This document shows, in pieces, positions 1 through 9,564 of a stretch of DNA of 44,224 nt. The stretch's first letter is position 1. The number at the start of each line of letters is the position of its first letter. Position numbers and translations under genes: made by a program. Source of the DNA: Rhodospirillaceae bacterium (GTDB taxonomy: Bacteria > Pseudomonadota > Alphaproteobacteria > Azospirillales > Azospirillaceae); the NCBI GenBank assembly GCA_029267445.1, contig JAJUIU010000025.1, positions 1 through 44,224 of the forward strand, read 5' to 3'. Below the pieces are notes generated by a model, which was not told the origin of the DNA, ran no database searches, and worked only from the letters and a program-made list of their open reading frames with translations.

Positions 1-321
1 GCCCCCGCACTGGGGGCGCCGCTGACCCAGGCCCTGGCGGGCGGAGGCGCCCCCGGCGTCGGCTCCTGCCCGACCAAACCCAACCTCGCGACCGGCGCCT
101 GCGCGGGCTTCACCGAGCAGAACTACCGATCCAAGGCGCTGGAAGGCGGGGGCGACAGCCAGCTCCAGACCATGTGCGGGCAGGCGTTCGAGTACTACGT
201 CGCCTACAAGCGGGCGATCGCCCAGGGCTACAGCGAGGCCGACGCCAACAAGACCTACTTCGCCCATGAGCAGTCGGCCAAGGTCGCGGCCGGTTTCCTG
301 CGCAGCCACGGGGCCCGGTGA
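1..321 (+). CDS. C-terminal end of a hypothetical exported protein (partial)
   Basis: An open frame runs from the first base to a TGA at 319-321, giving the last 106 residues of a protein whose start lies outside the window. The visible part holds three cysteines (in SCPTK, ACAGF and MCGQ), a small-residue-rich beginning and a helical C-terminal half rich in Ala, Tyr and Lys. The cysteines and the AGGGAP-type linker fit an exported or periplasmic protein, but no signal peptide can be seen. No family is recognised. Third codon positions are almost all G or C, which supports real coding. tRNA-Thr follows about 100 bases downstream on the same strand. Confidence 0.6.
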   Translation, partial: APALGAPLTQALAGGGAPGVGSCPTKPNLATGACAGFTEQNYRSKALEGGGDSQLQTMCGQAFEYYVAYKRAIAQGYSEADANKTYFAHEQSAKVAAGFLRSHGAR

Positions 322-424
322 GCCCCCGGTCCGGCCCCGACCGCGCCTGCGAAAATACCCGGACACGCGTGTTGCCAATCCGGGCGGTCTTTGCTAGAAC
401 CCGCGCCTGCCTGCGGTGAGGCAT

Positions 425-496
425 GCCCCGATAGCTCAGCGGTAGAGCAACCGCTTCGTAAGCGGTAGGCCGTTGGTTCAAATCCGACTCGGGGCA
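425..496 (+). tRNA. tRNA-Thr (anticodon CGU)
   Basis: A complete 72-nt cloverleaf. The acceptor stem GCCCCGA pairs with TCGGGGC. The D arm is GCTC/GAGC. The anticodon stem ACCGC/GCGGT encloses the loop TTCGTAA, giving anticodon CGT (threonine, ACG codons). The T arm is GTTGG/CCGAC with loop TTCAAAT, and the discriminator is A496. CCA is encoded at 497-499. No integrase or attachment-site duplication is seen beside it. Confidence 0.97.
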
Positions 497-720
497 CCAC
501 CGTCCTTTCTCCGATCATCCGACTTTCACACGCGGCGGGCACGGCGCACGCGCGAGGCCTTCGCGTGCGTCACGGTGCCGTCCGTGGATGGACGATCACG
601 TCGCCGACACGCCTTTCGTGGCCTCGCCGCATGCACGGCGCACCCTGGCGCGCATTGACGCGCGATCACTAGTATGTTAGTTGTGGTGTCTGGCGAAATC
701 GCCTCATCAGGATGGCCAGA
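497..720. other. Intergenic region between tRNA-Thr and an orphan ORF
   Basis: No gene is supported in these 224 bases. An inverted repeat with 8-bp arms (545-552 and 562-569, CGCACGCG/CGCGTGCG) lies about 45 bases after the tRNA and could act in 3' processing or termination, although no T-run follows it. A TTGACG at 655-660 and an AT-rich patch at 669-684 could hold the promoter of the downstream ORF, but no -10 element sits at good spacing. The AGGA at 709-712 is the likely ribosome binding site of the ORF starting at 721. Confidence 0.45.
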
Positions 721-1356
721 ATGGTCAGCATCAATAACTCGGGCCTCGTGCTCGACCTGTTCCGCCCGGTGCCTCCGGGCGCGGCGGACACTCCCGCCAA
801 GGCCCCGAATGGGCGCGCCCCCGACCCTCTCGAGAAGACGCGGCAGCTGCGGGAAACGGTGAACGGCACGACCGCCGCGACCGGCGTGCGCATGTTCCGC
901 GGCGAGCCGCTGACCGAACCCGACAAGCCTGTATACATCGACCCGGCGACCGGCCGCGAGGAGCCCGTGGAGGCGACTGCCGATGGAATTCGGGTCTCAA
1001 TGGAACAACATATGCAATATTTTAAGTCTGGCGTTCGCACCTTGAACAATACTCGAGAGTGGCTAACCAGGTCGGAGCTGCGGGCGCAACTTTCCGAGAG
1101 CGACATAGCCGCTTACGAGAAACTCCTGCCGCGCCTCGAAGAGCTTCACAAGAATGGGGTGAAATTCTTCCAAGACTTTTTCCGCGCAGAGGGTACGATC
1201 GTGACCGAGACGCCGGACCGTCGTCTTTCTGTCGGCAGCTTCACGCTGAACTATGTCGGCGATGGCTACCGCGTCAGCGTCAGCTCCAGCGGTGCCAGCA
1301 CTGTCGTGATCGGCTCACGTTCCGAAACGACCGGGGGGTTGAACCTGCGCGTCTAG
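721..1356 (+). CDS. Hypothetical protein, 211 aa, orphan
   Basis: No family is recognised. The start at 721 (MVSINNSG) is preferred over the in-frame ATG at 712 because AGGA at 709-712 sits 8 bases before it. There is no signal peptide or membrane segment. The first 60 residues are Pro/Ala-rich and look disordered. Residues about 95-150 are helical and charged (RSELRAQL, YEKLLPRLEELHKNG). The last 50 residues are rich in Ser, Thr, Gly and Val and look like beta strands. The stretch from about 980 to 1200 is visibly poorer in GC than its neighbours, with ATG, CAA, TTT and AAT codons, which may indicate transferred or weakly adapted DNA. It could be a cytoplasmic protein or an unrecognised secreted protein. 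Confidence 0.6.
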   Translation: MVSINNSGLVLDLFRPVPPGAADTPAKAPNGRAPDPLEKTRQLRETVNGTTAATGVRMFRGEPLTEPDKPVYIDPATGREEPVEATADGIRVSMEQHMQYFKSGVRTLNNTREWLTRSELRAQLSESDIAAYEKLLPRLEELHKNGVKFFQDFFRAEGTIVTETPDRRLSVGSFTLNYVGDGYRVSVSSSGASTVVIGSRSETTGGLNLRV

Positions 1357-1392
1357 TGGCTTTGCCCTCGGCCCCGCAATCCTTTCCGCCCC

Positions 1393-1605
1393 TCACACCT
1401 CCCAGTCGAACCGGCCCAGCATCTCCTGGCGGCGGATGGCGCGGCGCTCGGCCCAGTTGGCGAGCCAGTAGAACACGGCCGCCGCCACGCAGAGCGACGG
1501 GCTGACGATCAGCCAGACCTCCGTCGCCAGAAGCAGCGGCATGAACAGGGCCGCCAGCAGGGACAGCACCATCAGGCTGCGCAGACGGCCGGCCCAGGTC
1601 CGCAT
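1393..1605 (-). CDS. Small membrane protein, 70 aa
   Basis: The start MRTWAGRL is chosen because GGAG lies about 5-7 bases upstream on the minus strand. Upstream in-frame starts would add an Arg/Pro-rich, unlikely N-terminus. Two hydrophobic segments are visible: residues about 10-30 (LMVLSLLAALFMPLLLA) and about 33-52 (LIVSPSLCVAAAVFYWLA). A charged C-terminal tail follows (ERRAIRRQEML). This is a typical two-helix inner-membrane protein with no recognised family. It converges on the orphan ORF ending at 1356 and stands alone. Confidence 0.6.
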   Translation of the reverse strand: MRTWAGRLRSLMVLSLLAALFMPLLLATEVWLIVSPSLCVAAAVFYWLANWAERRAIRRQEMLGRFDWEV

Positions 1606-1739
1606 GGGGTGCGCTCCGATCCATTCGTGAGGGCGTCGCCGGACGGGGTAGCCCGGCACCGCTGCGATGCCACAGTCCGGCGGGCGGTTCAAGCGGTCCC
1701 GCCATGCCGGACCGGTATCATGGACCGCTAATCAAACTT

Positions 1740-1761
1740 TTACCTCTTTCGATTGAGGTAA
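1740..1761. promoter_or_regulatory. Inverted repeat in front of the sensor kinase gene
   Basis: TTACCTC at 1740-1746 and GAGGTAA at 1755-1761 form perfect 7-bp arms around an 8-nt spacer. The element lies in an AT-richer patch about 50 bases before the preferred start of the histidine kinase. It could be an operator or a short transcript hairpin. No regulator is assigned. Confidence 0.35.
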
Positions 1762-1811
1762 GGCGATCACGACCATGTCCGAGTGCGGTCCAGCACCGCC
1801 ACCCGATCCCG

Positions 1812-3503
<1,692 letters not shown>

Positions 3504-3587
3504 CGGCAATCCACGACCATCCGCGGGATTGGCGGGCGGCACCGGAGGGCCTACCTTCAGCCTGGGCTTCCAAGAAGGAGACGGGCG

Positions 3588-4499
3588 ATGAGCTGGCAGC
3601 CGGCGGACGACCCCTGGGCGGAGGCGGGCACCTGCCCGTCCCTGCAGACCATCATCGTGCCCCGGGCGCGCGACCTGGGCGGGTTCGAGGTGCGCCGCGC
3701 CCTTCCCAGCGCCAAGCGGCAGATGATCGGCCCGTTCATCTTCTGGGACCAGATGGGGCCGGCCGTGTTCAAGCCCGGCATGGGTGTGGATGTGCGCCCC
3801 CACCCGCATATCGGGCTCGCCACCATCACCTATCTGTTCGACGGGGAGATCATGCACCGCGACAGCCTGGGCACGGTTCAGGCGATCCGCCCCGGCGAGA
3901 TCAACCTGATGACGGCCGGCCGCGGCATCGTGCATTCCGAGCGCACGGCGCTGGAGGTGCGGGACCATGAGAACCCGCTGTTCGGCATCCAGTCCTGGAT
4001 CGCCCTGCCCAAGGCGCAGGAGGAGCGCGACCCCGGCTTCCTGCACCTGGGCACGGCGGACCTGCCGGTGATCGAGGCGGACGGCGCCGTGGTCCGCGTC
4101 GTCGCCGGGGAGATGTACGGCGCCAGGTCCCCCTTCCCCATGGCCAGCGCCATGTTCTACGTCGACGCCCAGCTCGATGCGGGGGCGTCCTTGCCGCTGC
4201 CGGCGACCTACGAGGAACGCGCGGTCTATATCGCCAAGGGCCGCATCCGCGTGGCGGTCGACAGCTTCGAGGCGGGACAGCTGCTCGTGTTCGGGCCGCG
4301 CGACGAGATCACCCTGCGGGCGGAGGAGCCGTCGCGCATCCTGCTGCTGGGCGGGGAGCCGATGGACGGCCCTCGGCACATCTGGTGGAACTTCGTCTCC
4401 AGCTCCCAGGACCGGATCGAGCAGGCCAAGGCCGACTGGAAGGCCGGCCGCTTCCCGGCGGTGCCGTCGGAGCACGAGTTCATCCCCCTGCCGGAATGA
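3588..4499 (+). CDS. Pirin family protein
   Basis: A 303-residue bicupin of the pirin family. The four expected metal ligands are visible: His72 and His74 in PHPHIGL, and His116 and Glu118 in GIVHSER. The N-terminal cupin (about 20-135) carries these, and the C-terminal cupin covers about 165-280. Bacterial pirins bind iron; some act as quercetin 2,3-dioxygenases and others modulate metabolic enzymes, so the substrate is left open. AAGGAG lies 7-9 bases before the ATG. The gene follows the kinase by 84 bases with no terminator seen, so weak cotranscription is possible. Confidence 0.9.
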   Translation: MSWQPADDPWAEAGTCPSLQTIIVPRARDLGGFEVRRALPSAKRQMIGPFIFWDQMGPAVFKPGMGVDVRPHPHIGLATITYLFDGEIMHRDSLGTVQAIRPGEINLMTAGRGIVHSERTALEVRDHENPLFGIQSWIALPKAQEERDPGFLHLGTADLPVIEADGAVVRVVAGEMYGARSPFPMASAMFYVDAQLDAGASLPLPATYEERAVYIAKGRIRVAVDSFEAGQLLVFGPRDEITLRAEEPSRILLLGGEPMDGPRHIWWNFVSSSQDRIEQAKADWKAGRFPAVPSEHEFIPLPE

Positions 4500-4617
4500 G
4501 CGATGCCACCGGTGGGGCGGCCGGGGGTGGCGTGATTGACCATGGGCGCGACGGGGTGATACCTCCAACGCCAGACCAGCCCCGTCCCCGCTCCGCCGAA
4601 CGGAACCCCGCCGTCCC

Positions 4618-5649
4618 ATGCCCGACGCCCTGACCGAACAGACCGCCCCCGTCGGCCGCCCTCTGGCCGAGCCGCCCGCCCAGGCGCTGGAGGTCCACGA
4701 TCTCCGCAAGACCTACGCGGCCAAGGGGAAGGCGGGCCCGAAGGAGGCGCTGAAGGGCGTCAGCCTGACCATCCCGCGCGGGTCGATCTACGGCCTGCTG
4801 GGCCCCAACGGTGCTGGCAAGAGCACCTTCATCAACATCCTGGCCGGGTTGGTGAACAAGACCAGCGGCACGGCCAGGGTCTGGGGCATCGACATCGACA
4901 CCGACCCGCGTGCCGCCCGCGCGGCCATCGGCGTGGTCCCGCAGGAACTCAACCTCGACCCCTTCTTCACCCCGCGCGAGCTGCTGGACCTTCAGGCCGG
5001 CCTCTATGGCGTGCCGAAGCGGGAACGGCAGACGGAGCGGCTGCTCCAGGCGGTCGGCCTCGCCGACAAGGCCGACGCCTACGCCCGCACCTTGTCGGGC
5101 GGCATGCGCCGGCGCCTTATGGTGGCGAAGGCCATGGTGCACGCCCCGCCCGTGCTGGTGCTGGACGAGCCGACGGCCGGCGTCGACGTCGATCTGCGCC
5201 AGTCCCTCTGGGCCCATGTGCGCGAGCTGAACCGGGCCGGGACAACCGTGGTCCTGACCACGCACTACCTTGAGGAGGCGGAGGAGCTCTGCGACACCAT
5301 CGCCATCATCAACCATGGTCAGCTCGTCGCCTGCGACAGCACGCAGTCGCTGGTCCGGCGGCTGGACCAGAAGGAGCTGGTGGTGACCCTGGACCACGAC
5401 CAGGACGCGGTGCCCGGCGCTCTCGCGCATCTTGACGCCCGGCTGGAGAACCCGCGCAAGCTGGTGATCCGCTATAAGCCGAGCGCCACCCGGGTGGGCG
5501 ACCTGCTGGGCGCCATCTCGGCGGCCGGGGTCGGCATCGCCGACCTGTCCACGATCGAGTCCGACCTGGAGGATCTGTTCCTCCAGCTCACAAGGGCGCC
5601 GCAGCCAGCCTCCGCGTCGGCGAAGGCCAATGACGACGAGTACCGCTGA
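4618..5649 (+). CDS. ABC transporter ATP-binding protein (ABC-2/CcmA class)
   Basis: ATPase subunit of an ABC exporter, 343 aa. Walker A GPNGAGKS lies at residues 63-70, the signature LSGGMRRR near 159, and Walker B VLVLDEPTAG near 178. The H-loop is in TTHYLEEAEEL. A C-terminal extension of about 100 residues (VVTLDHDQDAV to DLFLQLT) is typical of ATPases working with ABC-2 permeases. No permease is encoded next to it. The following gene, a lipoprotein hydrolase, overlaps it by 20 bases, so the two are translationally coupled. The permease must be elsewhere unless this ATPase serves another role. Confidence 0.92.
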   Translation: MPDALTEQTAPVGRPLAEPPAQALEVHDLRKTYAAKGKAGPKEALKGVSLTIPRGSIYGLLGPNGAGKSTFINILAGLVNKTSGTARVWGIDIDTDPRAARAAIGVVPQELNLDPFFTPRELLDLQAGLYGVPKRERQTERLLQAVGLADKADAYARTLSGGMRRRLMVAKAMVHAPPVLVLDEPTAGVDVDLRQSLWAHVRELNRAGTTVVLTTHYLEEAEELCDTIAIINHGQLVACDSTQSLVRRLDQKELVVTLDHDQDAVPGALAHLDARLENPRKLVIRYKPSATRVGDLLGAISAAGVGIADLSTIESDLEDLFLQLTRAPQPASASAKANDDEYR

Positions 5650-6676
5650 CCGACCCCACCGCCGCCTTGCGCGGACGCTCGCCCTCTGTCTGGCGCTGCT
5701 CGCCGGCGCCTGCGCGCCCACCCTGCAGCCCATGGGCCCGCGCACGGGCCCGCCCGCCATCACGCAGGACGCCTTCCGCGCCGCCGACGGCACGATGCTG
5801 CCGCTGAAACGCTGGCTGCCGGACGGGCGGCCCACGGCGGTCATCCTGGCCCTGCACGGCTTCAACGACTATTCCAACGCCTTCGACGCCGCCGGGCGCT
5901 ACTGGGCGGCGCGGGGTGTCGCCACATACGCCTACGACCAGCGCGGTTTCGGTCGCACGGACCGGCGGGGCATCTGGCCGGGGACGGAGACGATGGTCGC
6001 CGACCTGCTGGACGCGACGGCGGCACTGAGTGCGCTGCACCCGGACACGCCGTTGTATCTGCTGGGCGAAAGCATGGGCGGTGCGGTTCTGATGGCGGCG
6101 CTGGCCGGGCGCGACCTGCCGCCGGGCGTGGCCGGGGCGATCCTGTCGGCCCCTGCGGTGTGGAGCCGGGACACCATGCCCTTCTACCAGCGTTGGGCCC
6201 TGTTCGCGGCGACCTGGACCGTGCCCTGGATGGAACTGAAGCCGCCGCGCAACCTGAACATCCGGCCCAGCGACAACATCGAGATGCTGCGGGCGCTGGG
6301 CCGCGATCCGCTGGTGATCAAGGCCACGCGCGTCGACGCCGTGCGCGGCCTGACGAACCTGATGGACCTCGCCATGGAGAGCGCGGACGATTTCGCCGTG
6401 CCGTCCCTCATCCTCTACGGCGCCAACGAGCAGGTGATCCCGAAGGTCCCGCGGGAGAAGGCGATGGCCCGCTTCCCCGACCCGCCCGCGCCGGACGCCG
6501 GGCCCCGCCTCGCCCTCTACGACGATGGCTGGCACATGCTGCTGCGCGACCTCCAGGCGGAGGTGGTCTGGCGCGACGTGCTGGCCTGGATCGGCGACAG
6601 AGCGGCACCGTTACCCAGCGGCGCCGATGGCCATGCGGCGGTGGCCGAGCTGCGGAATGGCGGAGGGCCGGAATGA
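5630..6676 (+). CDS. Alpha/beta-hydrolase lipoprotein (monoacylglycerol lipase/lysophospholipase-like)
   Basis: The N-terminus has a basic region, a hydrophobic stretch (LALCLALLAG) and the lipobox LLAGAC with Cys28, so it is predicted to be lipidated and exported. The mature part is a Hydrolase_4-type fold: LALHGFNDY near the oxyanion hole, nucleophile elbow GESMGG (Ser near 147), an acidic residue after the LILYGANEQVIP strand, and a terminal DGWHMLL with the catalytic His. The family hydrolyses monoacylglycerols or lysophospholipids. The substrate here is inferred only. The gene overlaps the ABC ATPase upstream by 20 bases and the nucleotidase-like gene downstream by 4 bases (ATGA). Confidence 0.9.
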   Translation: MTTSTADRPHRRLARTLALCLALLAGACAPTLQPMGPRTGPPAITQDAFRAADGTMLPLKRWLPDGRPTAVILALHGFNDYSNAFDAAGRYWAARGVATYAYDQRGFGRTDRRGIWPGTETMVADLLDATAALSALHPDTPLYLLGESMGGAVLMAALAGRDLPPGVAGAILSAPAVWSRDTMPFYQRWALFAATWTVPWMELKPPRNLNIRPSDNIEMLRALGRDPLVIKATRVDAVRGLTNLMDLAMESADDFAVPSLILYGANEQVIPKVPREKAMARFPDPPAPDAGPRLALYDDGWHMLLRDLQAEVVWRDVLAWIGDRAAPLPSGADGHAAVAELRNGGGPE

Positions 6677-7137
6677 AGCCGACGAAGCTGTTCGTGGACC
6701 TGGACGGCGTCCTGGCAGACTTCGACCGGGGGGTGGAGATCGTCACCGGGCGCCGCCCGGACCAGCTCTCCACCAGGGAGATGTGGCGGGCGCTGTCCCG
6801 CGAGCCCGACTTCTTCGGCGCGCTGGAGCTGATGGTCGACGCCAAGGAGCTTTGGGCCCATTGCAGGCCCCATCGACCGGTGATCCTGACCGGCCTCCCG
6901 ATCGGCACCTGGGCCGCCCCGCAGAAACGGCGCTGGGTCGCCAACATGCTGGGCGAGGATGTGGAGGTGATCACCTGCATGAGCCGGGACAAGCCGGACT
7001 GGTCCGCCCCCGGCCACGTCCTCGTCGACGACCGCGAGAAGACGAAGGAGGGTTGGGAGGCCAGGGGAGGCACCTTCATCCTGCACCGCACGGCCGCAGC
7101 GTCCATCGCCGCGCTGAAGGCCCTCGGCTTCACATGA
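6673..7137 (+). CDS. HAD-like 5'(3')-deoxyribonucleotidase-type protein
   Basis: A 154-residue HAD superfamily protein. Motif I is FVDLDGVLADFD (residues 7-18) with the nucleophile and general-acid Asp pair. Motif II is in VILTGLPIG, and the late acidic motif is VLVDDREKTKEGW. This arrangement matches the 5' nucleotidase, deoxy (pyrimidine) cytosolic type C family and related bacterial HAD phosphatases, which dephosphorylate nucleotides. The start overlaps the hydrolase stop (ATGA at 6673), and the frame continues downstream without the Arg-rich translation seen upstream of this ATG, so the start is well supported. Its coupling to an ABC ATPase and a lipoprotein lipase is unusual. Confidence 0.85.
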   Translation: MKPTKLFVDLDGVLADFDRGVEIVTGRRPDQLSTREMWRALSREPDFFGALELMVDAKELWAHCRPHRPVILTGLPIGTWAAPQKRRWVANMLGEDVEVITCMSRDKPDWSAPGHVLVDDREKTKEGWEARGGTFILHRTAAASIAALKALGFT

Positions 7138-7263
7138 TGTCGCCGCCGCATCGCCTGTGACATTTCCGCCCGGCGGATGGAATTCGCGGCGAATGTTATA
7201 GGTTCAGGCCAACGAGGCACTGCAACGCAACCGTCCGGGTGAACCGGGCGCCGTATCGAGACG

Positions 7264-7833
7264 ATGACGACGACAACGAACACCGCGGCGAAGCCGGTCA
7301 CGGCGCCCGTCGACACCGCCATGCCGGCCTGGCTCGAGGCCGAGCTGCGGAGCGACCATGCCGGGGAGACCGGCGCCATCCAGATATACCGGGGCATCCT
7401 GGCGGTCACGACCGACCCTGAACTCCGCGATTTCGCCGGCCGCCATCTGCTGACCGAGGAAAGCCATCTGGAGCAGATATCGGCCATCCTGCCGCCGGCC
7501 CGACGGTCGCGCCTGCTGCCGATCTGGCGGGTCGCGGGGTTCTTGACCGGGGCCCTGCCCGCGCTGTTCGGCGCCCGCGCGGTGCACATGACCATCGACG
7601 CGGTGGAGACCTTCGTCGACCACCATTACCAGCAGCAGATCGACCGGCTGCGCGCCGAAGGCGGGGACCCGGCGCTGCTGTCGCTGCTGCTCTCCTGCCA
7701 GGAGGACGAGGTGGAGCACCGCAACGAGGCGCGCGGCCTGCACGCCGGCCGGGTCGGCCTGATCGGGCGGGCCTGGATCTGGGTGGTCGGCGCCGGCTCC
7801 AAGGCGGCGGTGGCGGCGGCCAAACGGATCTAG
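7264..7833 (+). CDS. coq7: Coq7 family di-iron demethoxyubiquinone hydroxylase
   Basis: Catalyses the late hydroxylation of demethoxyubiquinone in ubiquinone synthesis at the inner membrane face. All four-helix di-iron ligand motifs are visible: RSDHAGETGA (Glu35), EESHLEQ (Glu65/66 and His68), VETFVDHHYQ, and EDEVEHRNEA near the C-terminus. Length (189 aa) fits bacterial Coq7. Hydrophobic patches (FLTGALPALFG and a C-terminal WIWVVGAG) fit interfacial membrane binding. The start MTTTTN gives a short, flexible N-terminus. The 126 bases upstream contain an AT-richer patch that may hold the promoter. The stop overlaps the stop of the convergent small membrane gene. Confidence 0.94.
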   Translation: MTTTTNTAAKPVTAPVDTAMPAWLEAELRSDHAGETGAIQIYRGILAVTTDPELRDFAGRHLLTEESHLEQISAILPPARRSRLLPIWRVAGFLTGALPALFGARAVHMTIDAVETFVDHHYQQQIDRLRAEGGDPALLSLLLSCQEDEVEHRNEARGLHAGRVGLIGRAWIWVVGAGSKAAVAAAKRI

Positions 7834-8009
7834 CGCACCCGGCTGGACATCCGGCTCCAGGCATAGCGTCCCGCCAGCACGGCCAGCAGCGCCAGCACGA
7901 TCAGGAACAGGACCACCACCAGCACGCCGCCCAGGACGGCGGACAGCGTGTCCCAGAACCCGATCTGCGCGATCAGGATCACGATCAGCAGGAAAATCAG
8001 CAGGGGCAT
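7830..8009 (-). CDS. Small hydrophobic membrane protein, 59 aa
   Basis: The ATG at 8009 (MPLLIF) is chosen because GGAGAAAGGA lies 6 or more bases upstream on the minus strand. Almost the whole protein is hydrophobic, with two membrane helices: residues 2-20 (PLLIFLLIVILIAQIGF) and about 24-46 (AVLGGVLVVVLFLIVLALLAVL). A basic tail follows (SRMSSRVR). No family is recognised. It ends inside the last codon of coq7 on the opposite strand. Confidence 0.65.
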   Translation of the reverse strand: MPLLIFLLIVILIAQIGFWDTLSAVLGGVLVVVLFLIVLALLAVLAGRYAWSRMSSRVR

Positions 8010-8087
8010 CGGTGGTCCTTTCTCCACGCCGGGGAGCGCCCATTCGGAACGGGTATCGGACCACCAACAGGTGCGGGCCGGAATCGG

Positions 8088-8654
8088 TCAGCGCCGCAGC
8101 TTCGGAATCGCGTGCGCCGGAACCTCCCGCCACGCGCCGGGCGCCAGACCCTGGAGCGTCCAGTCGCCGACGGACCAGCGGATCAGCCGCAGCGTGGGGA
8201 AACCGACGGCCGCCGTCATCCGCCGCACCTGCCGGTTCCGCCCCTCCCGCAGGGTGAGGCGCAGCCAGCTTGTCGGGATCGCCTTGCGGAAGCGCACCGG
8301 CGGGTCGCGCGGCCACAGGCCCTGCGGCTCGTCCATCGCGTCGGCCCCGGCCGGCAGGGTGGGCCCGTCGTTCAGGGTCACGCCGCGCCGAAGCCGCTCC
8401 AGCGCCTCGTCCGTCGGCACGCCCTCCACCTGCACCCAATAGACCTTTGGCGTCTTGTGGCGGGGGTCCGCGAGGCGCGCCGTCAGAGCGCCGTCGTCGG
8501 TCAGCACGACAAGCCCCTCGCTGTCGCGGTCCAGGCGCCCGGCCGGATAGACGCCGGGCACCGGCACGAAGTCCTTCAGGGTGGGCCGGCCCGCCTCGTC
8601 CGTGAACTGGCAGAGCACGTCGTAGGGCTTGTTGAGCAGGATGACGCGGCTCAT
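8088..8654 (-). CDS. rluE: 23S rRNA pseudouridine synthase, RsuA/RluE family
   Basis: A 188-residue pseudouridine synthase. The catalytic motif is [11 protein letters not shown] with Asp42. The N-terminal LLNKPYDVL and the later [12 protein letters not shown] are hallmarks of the RsuA/RluB/RluE/RluF group. The absence of an N-terminal S4 domain and the short length point to the RluE type, which in E. coli modifies U2457 of 23S rRNA. The exact target here is inferred from that resemblance. Its start overlaps the stop of the SpoU methyltransferase gene by 4 bases, so the two rRNA-modification genes form one operon. Confidence 0.88.
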   Translation of the reverse strand: MSRVILLNKPYDVLCQFTDEAGRPTLKDFVPVPGVYPAGRLDRDSEGLVVLTDDGALTARLADPRHKTPKVYWVQVEGVPTDEALERLRRGVTLNDGPTLPAGADAMDEPQGLWPRDPPVRFRKAIPTSWLRLTLREGRNRQVRRMTAAVGFPTLRLIRWSVGDWTLQGLAPGAWREVPAHAIPKLRR

Positions 8655-9478
8655 GGCGTCCGGGCGCGGCGCAGCTCGTGGATCACGATGGCGGCCGTGG
8701 CGCTGACGTTCAGGGACTGGACCCAGCCCGAGCCCGGGATCGTCGCTACCGCTGCGCAGGCCCTCATCGTGGCTTCCGGCAGCCCGTGCTCCTCGTTGCC
8801 CAGGACCACCGCGACCGGCTTCGGTCCGGCGACGAGATCGTCCAGCGGCCGGGTGCCGCCCAGGGCCGTCGCGATGGTGCGGTAGGCCTCGCCCAGCCTG
8901 CGAAGCTGGGCCGCGAAACCGTCGGACCGGTACAGGGCCACATGCTCGAACCCGCCCTCGGCAACCCGGTAGGCCGCCTCGGAGGGCAGGGCTTGGCCCG
9001 GATGGTCCGACAGCACGATCCGGGGCAGTCCGAAGAACGCGGCCGTGCGGACGATGGCGCCCAGATTGTGTGGATTCCCGATCCCATCCAGCAGCAACAG
9101 CGGCTGGCCATCCCCGGCCCAGGCGACCGCCGCCGCCGGATCGAACGGCAGCACCGGTCGCGGCTTGGCGATGGCGACCACCCCGCCATGCATGGCCGAG
9201 CCGGCGATCTTCTCAAGCTCCTCGGCTGGCACCAGCCGGTAGGGCTTGCGGGTCTGGGCCAGCAGGGCGCAGGCGTCGCCCAGCGCGGCCTTGGTCCGGT
9301 CGTCGAAGAACAGCCGTTCGACCCGGCCGGGATCCTGCGCGAACAGCGCCGTCACCGCCGGCAGCCCGGCGATGCGGAACGGCTTTTCCGCCGGGGGCCG
9401 GGGCTGGCGCGGCGCGGAGGTCGGAAGCTTGCCCGCCGGGCGACGGTGCGGATGGCTGGGGCGCTGTGGCTTCGGCAT
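8651..9478 (-). CDS. TrmH/SpoU family RNA 2'-O-methyltransferase
   Basis: Trefoil-knot SAM-dependent methyltransferase, 275 aa. A Pro/Arg-rich N-terminal tail of about 30 residues is followed by an L30e-like RNA-binding part ([13 protein letters not shown], about 32-110) and the SpoU catalytic domain (about 120-275). Motif 1 is [17 protein letters not shown], motif 2 is [11 protein letters not shown] and motif 3 is [15 protein letters not shown]. The layout resembles RlmB and YfiF, which methylate ribose in rRNA or tRNA. The target cannot be told from sequence. rluE follows in the same operon. A terminator-like hairpin belonging to the RND operon lies just upstream of its start. Confidence 0.9.
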   Translation of the reverse strand: MPKPQRPSHPHRRPAGKLPTSAPRQPRPPAEKPFRIAGLPAVTALFAQDPGRVERLFFDDRTKAALGDACALLAQTRKPYRLVPAEELEKIAGSAMHGGVVAIAKPRPVLPFDPAAAVAWAGDGQPLLLLDGIGNPHNLGAIVRTAAFFGLPRIVLSDHPGQALPSEAAYRVAEGGFEHVALYRSDGFAAQLRRLGEAYRTIATALGGTRPLDDLVAGPKPVAVVLGNEEHGLPEATMRACAAVATIPGSGWVQSLNVSATAAIVIHELRRARTP

Positions 9479-9511
9479 GATCCGCCCGTTCTACCCGCTT
9501 TCCGCCAAGAA

Positions 9512-9544
9512 GAAACCCCGCCCGGTTTCCCCGGGCGGGGTTTC
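9512..9544 (-). terminator. Intrinsic terminator of the RND efflux operon
   Basis: Perfect 14-bp arms (9512-9525 and 9531-9544) enclose a 5-nt loop. Read on the minus strand, the hairpin is followed by TTCTTGG. It lies 20 bases after the stop of the RND transporter and before the SpoU gene, which is transcribed in the same direction, so it separates the two units. Confidence 0.85.
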
Positions 9545-9564
9545 GCTTCGTCAGGCTTGGCCCG

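Noticed and set aside
655-684. Sigma-70 promoter of the orphan ORF at 721
   Set aside because: TTGACG is present, but the best -10-like TATGTT is only 12 nt away and other candidates at 16-17 nt are poor.
425-720. tRNA-Thr as an integration site of a mobile island
   Set aside because: No integrase and no duplicated tRNA 3' end is seen in the window.
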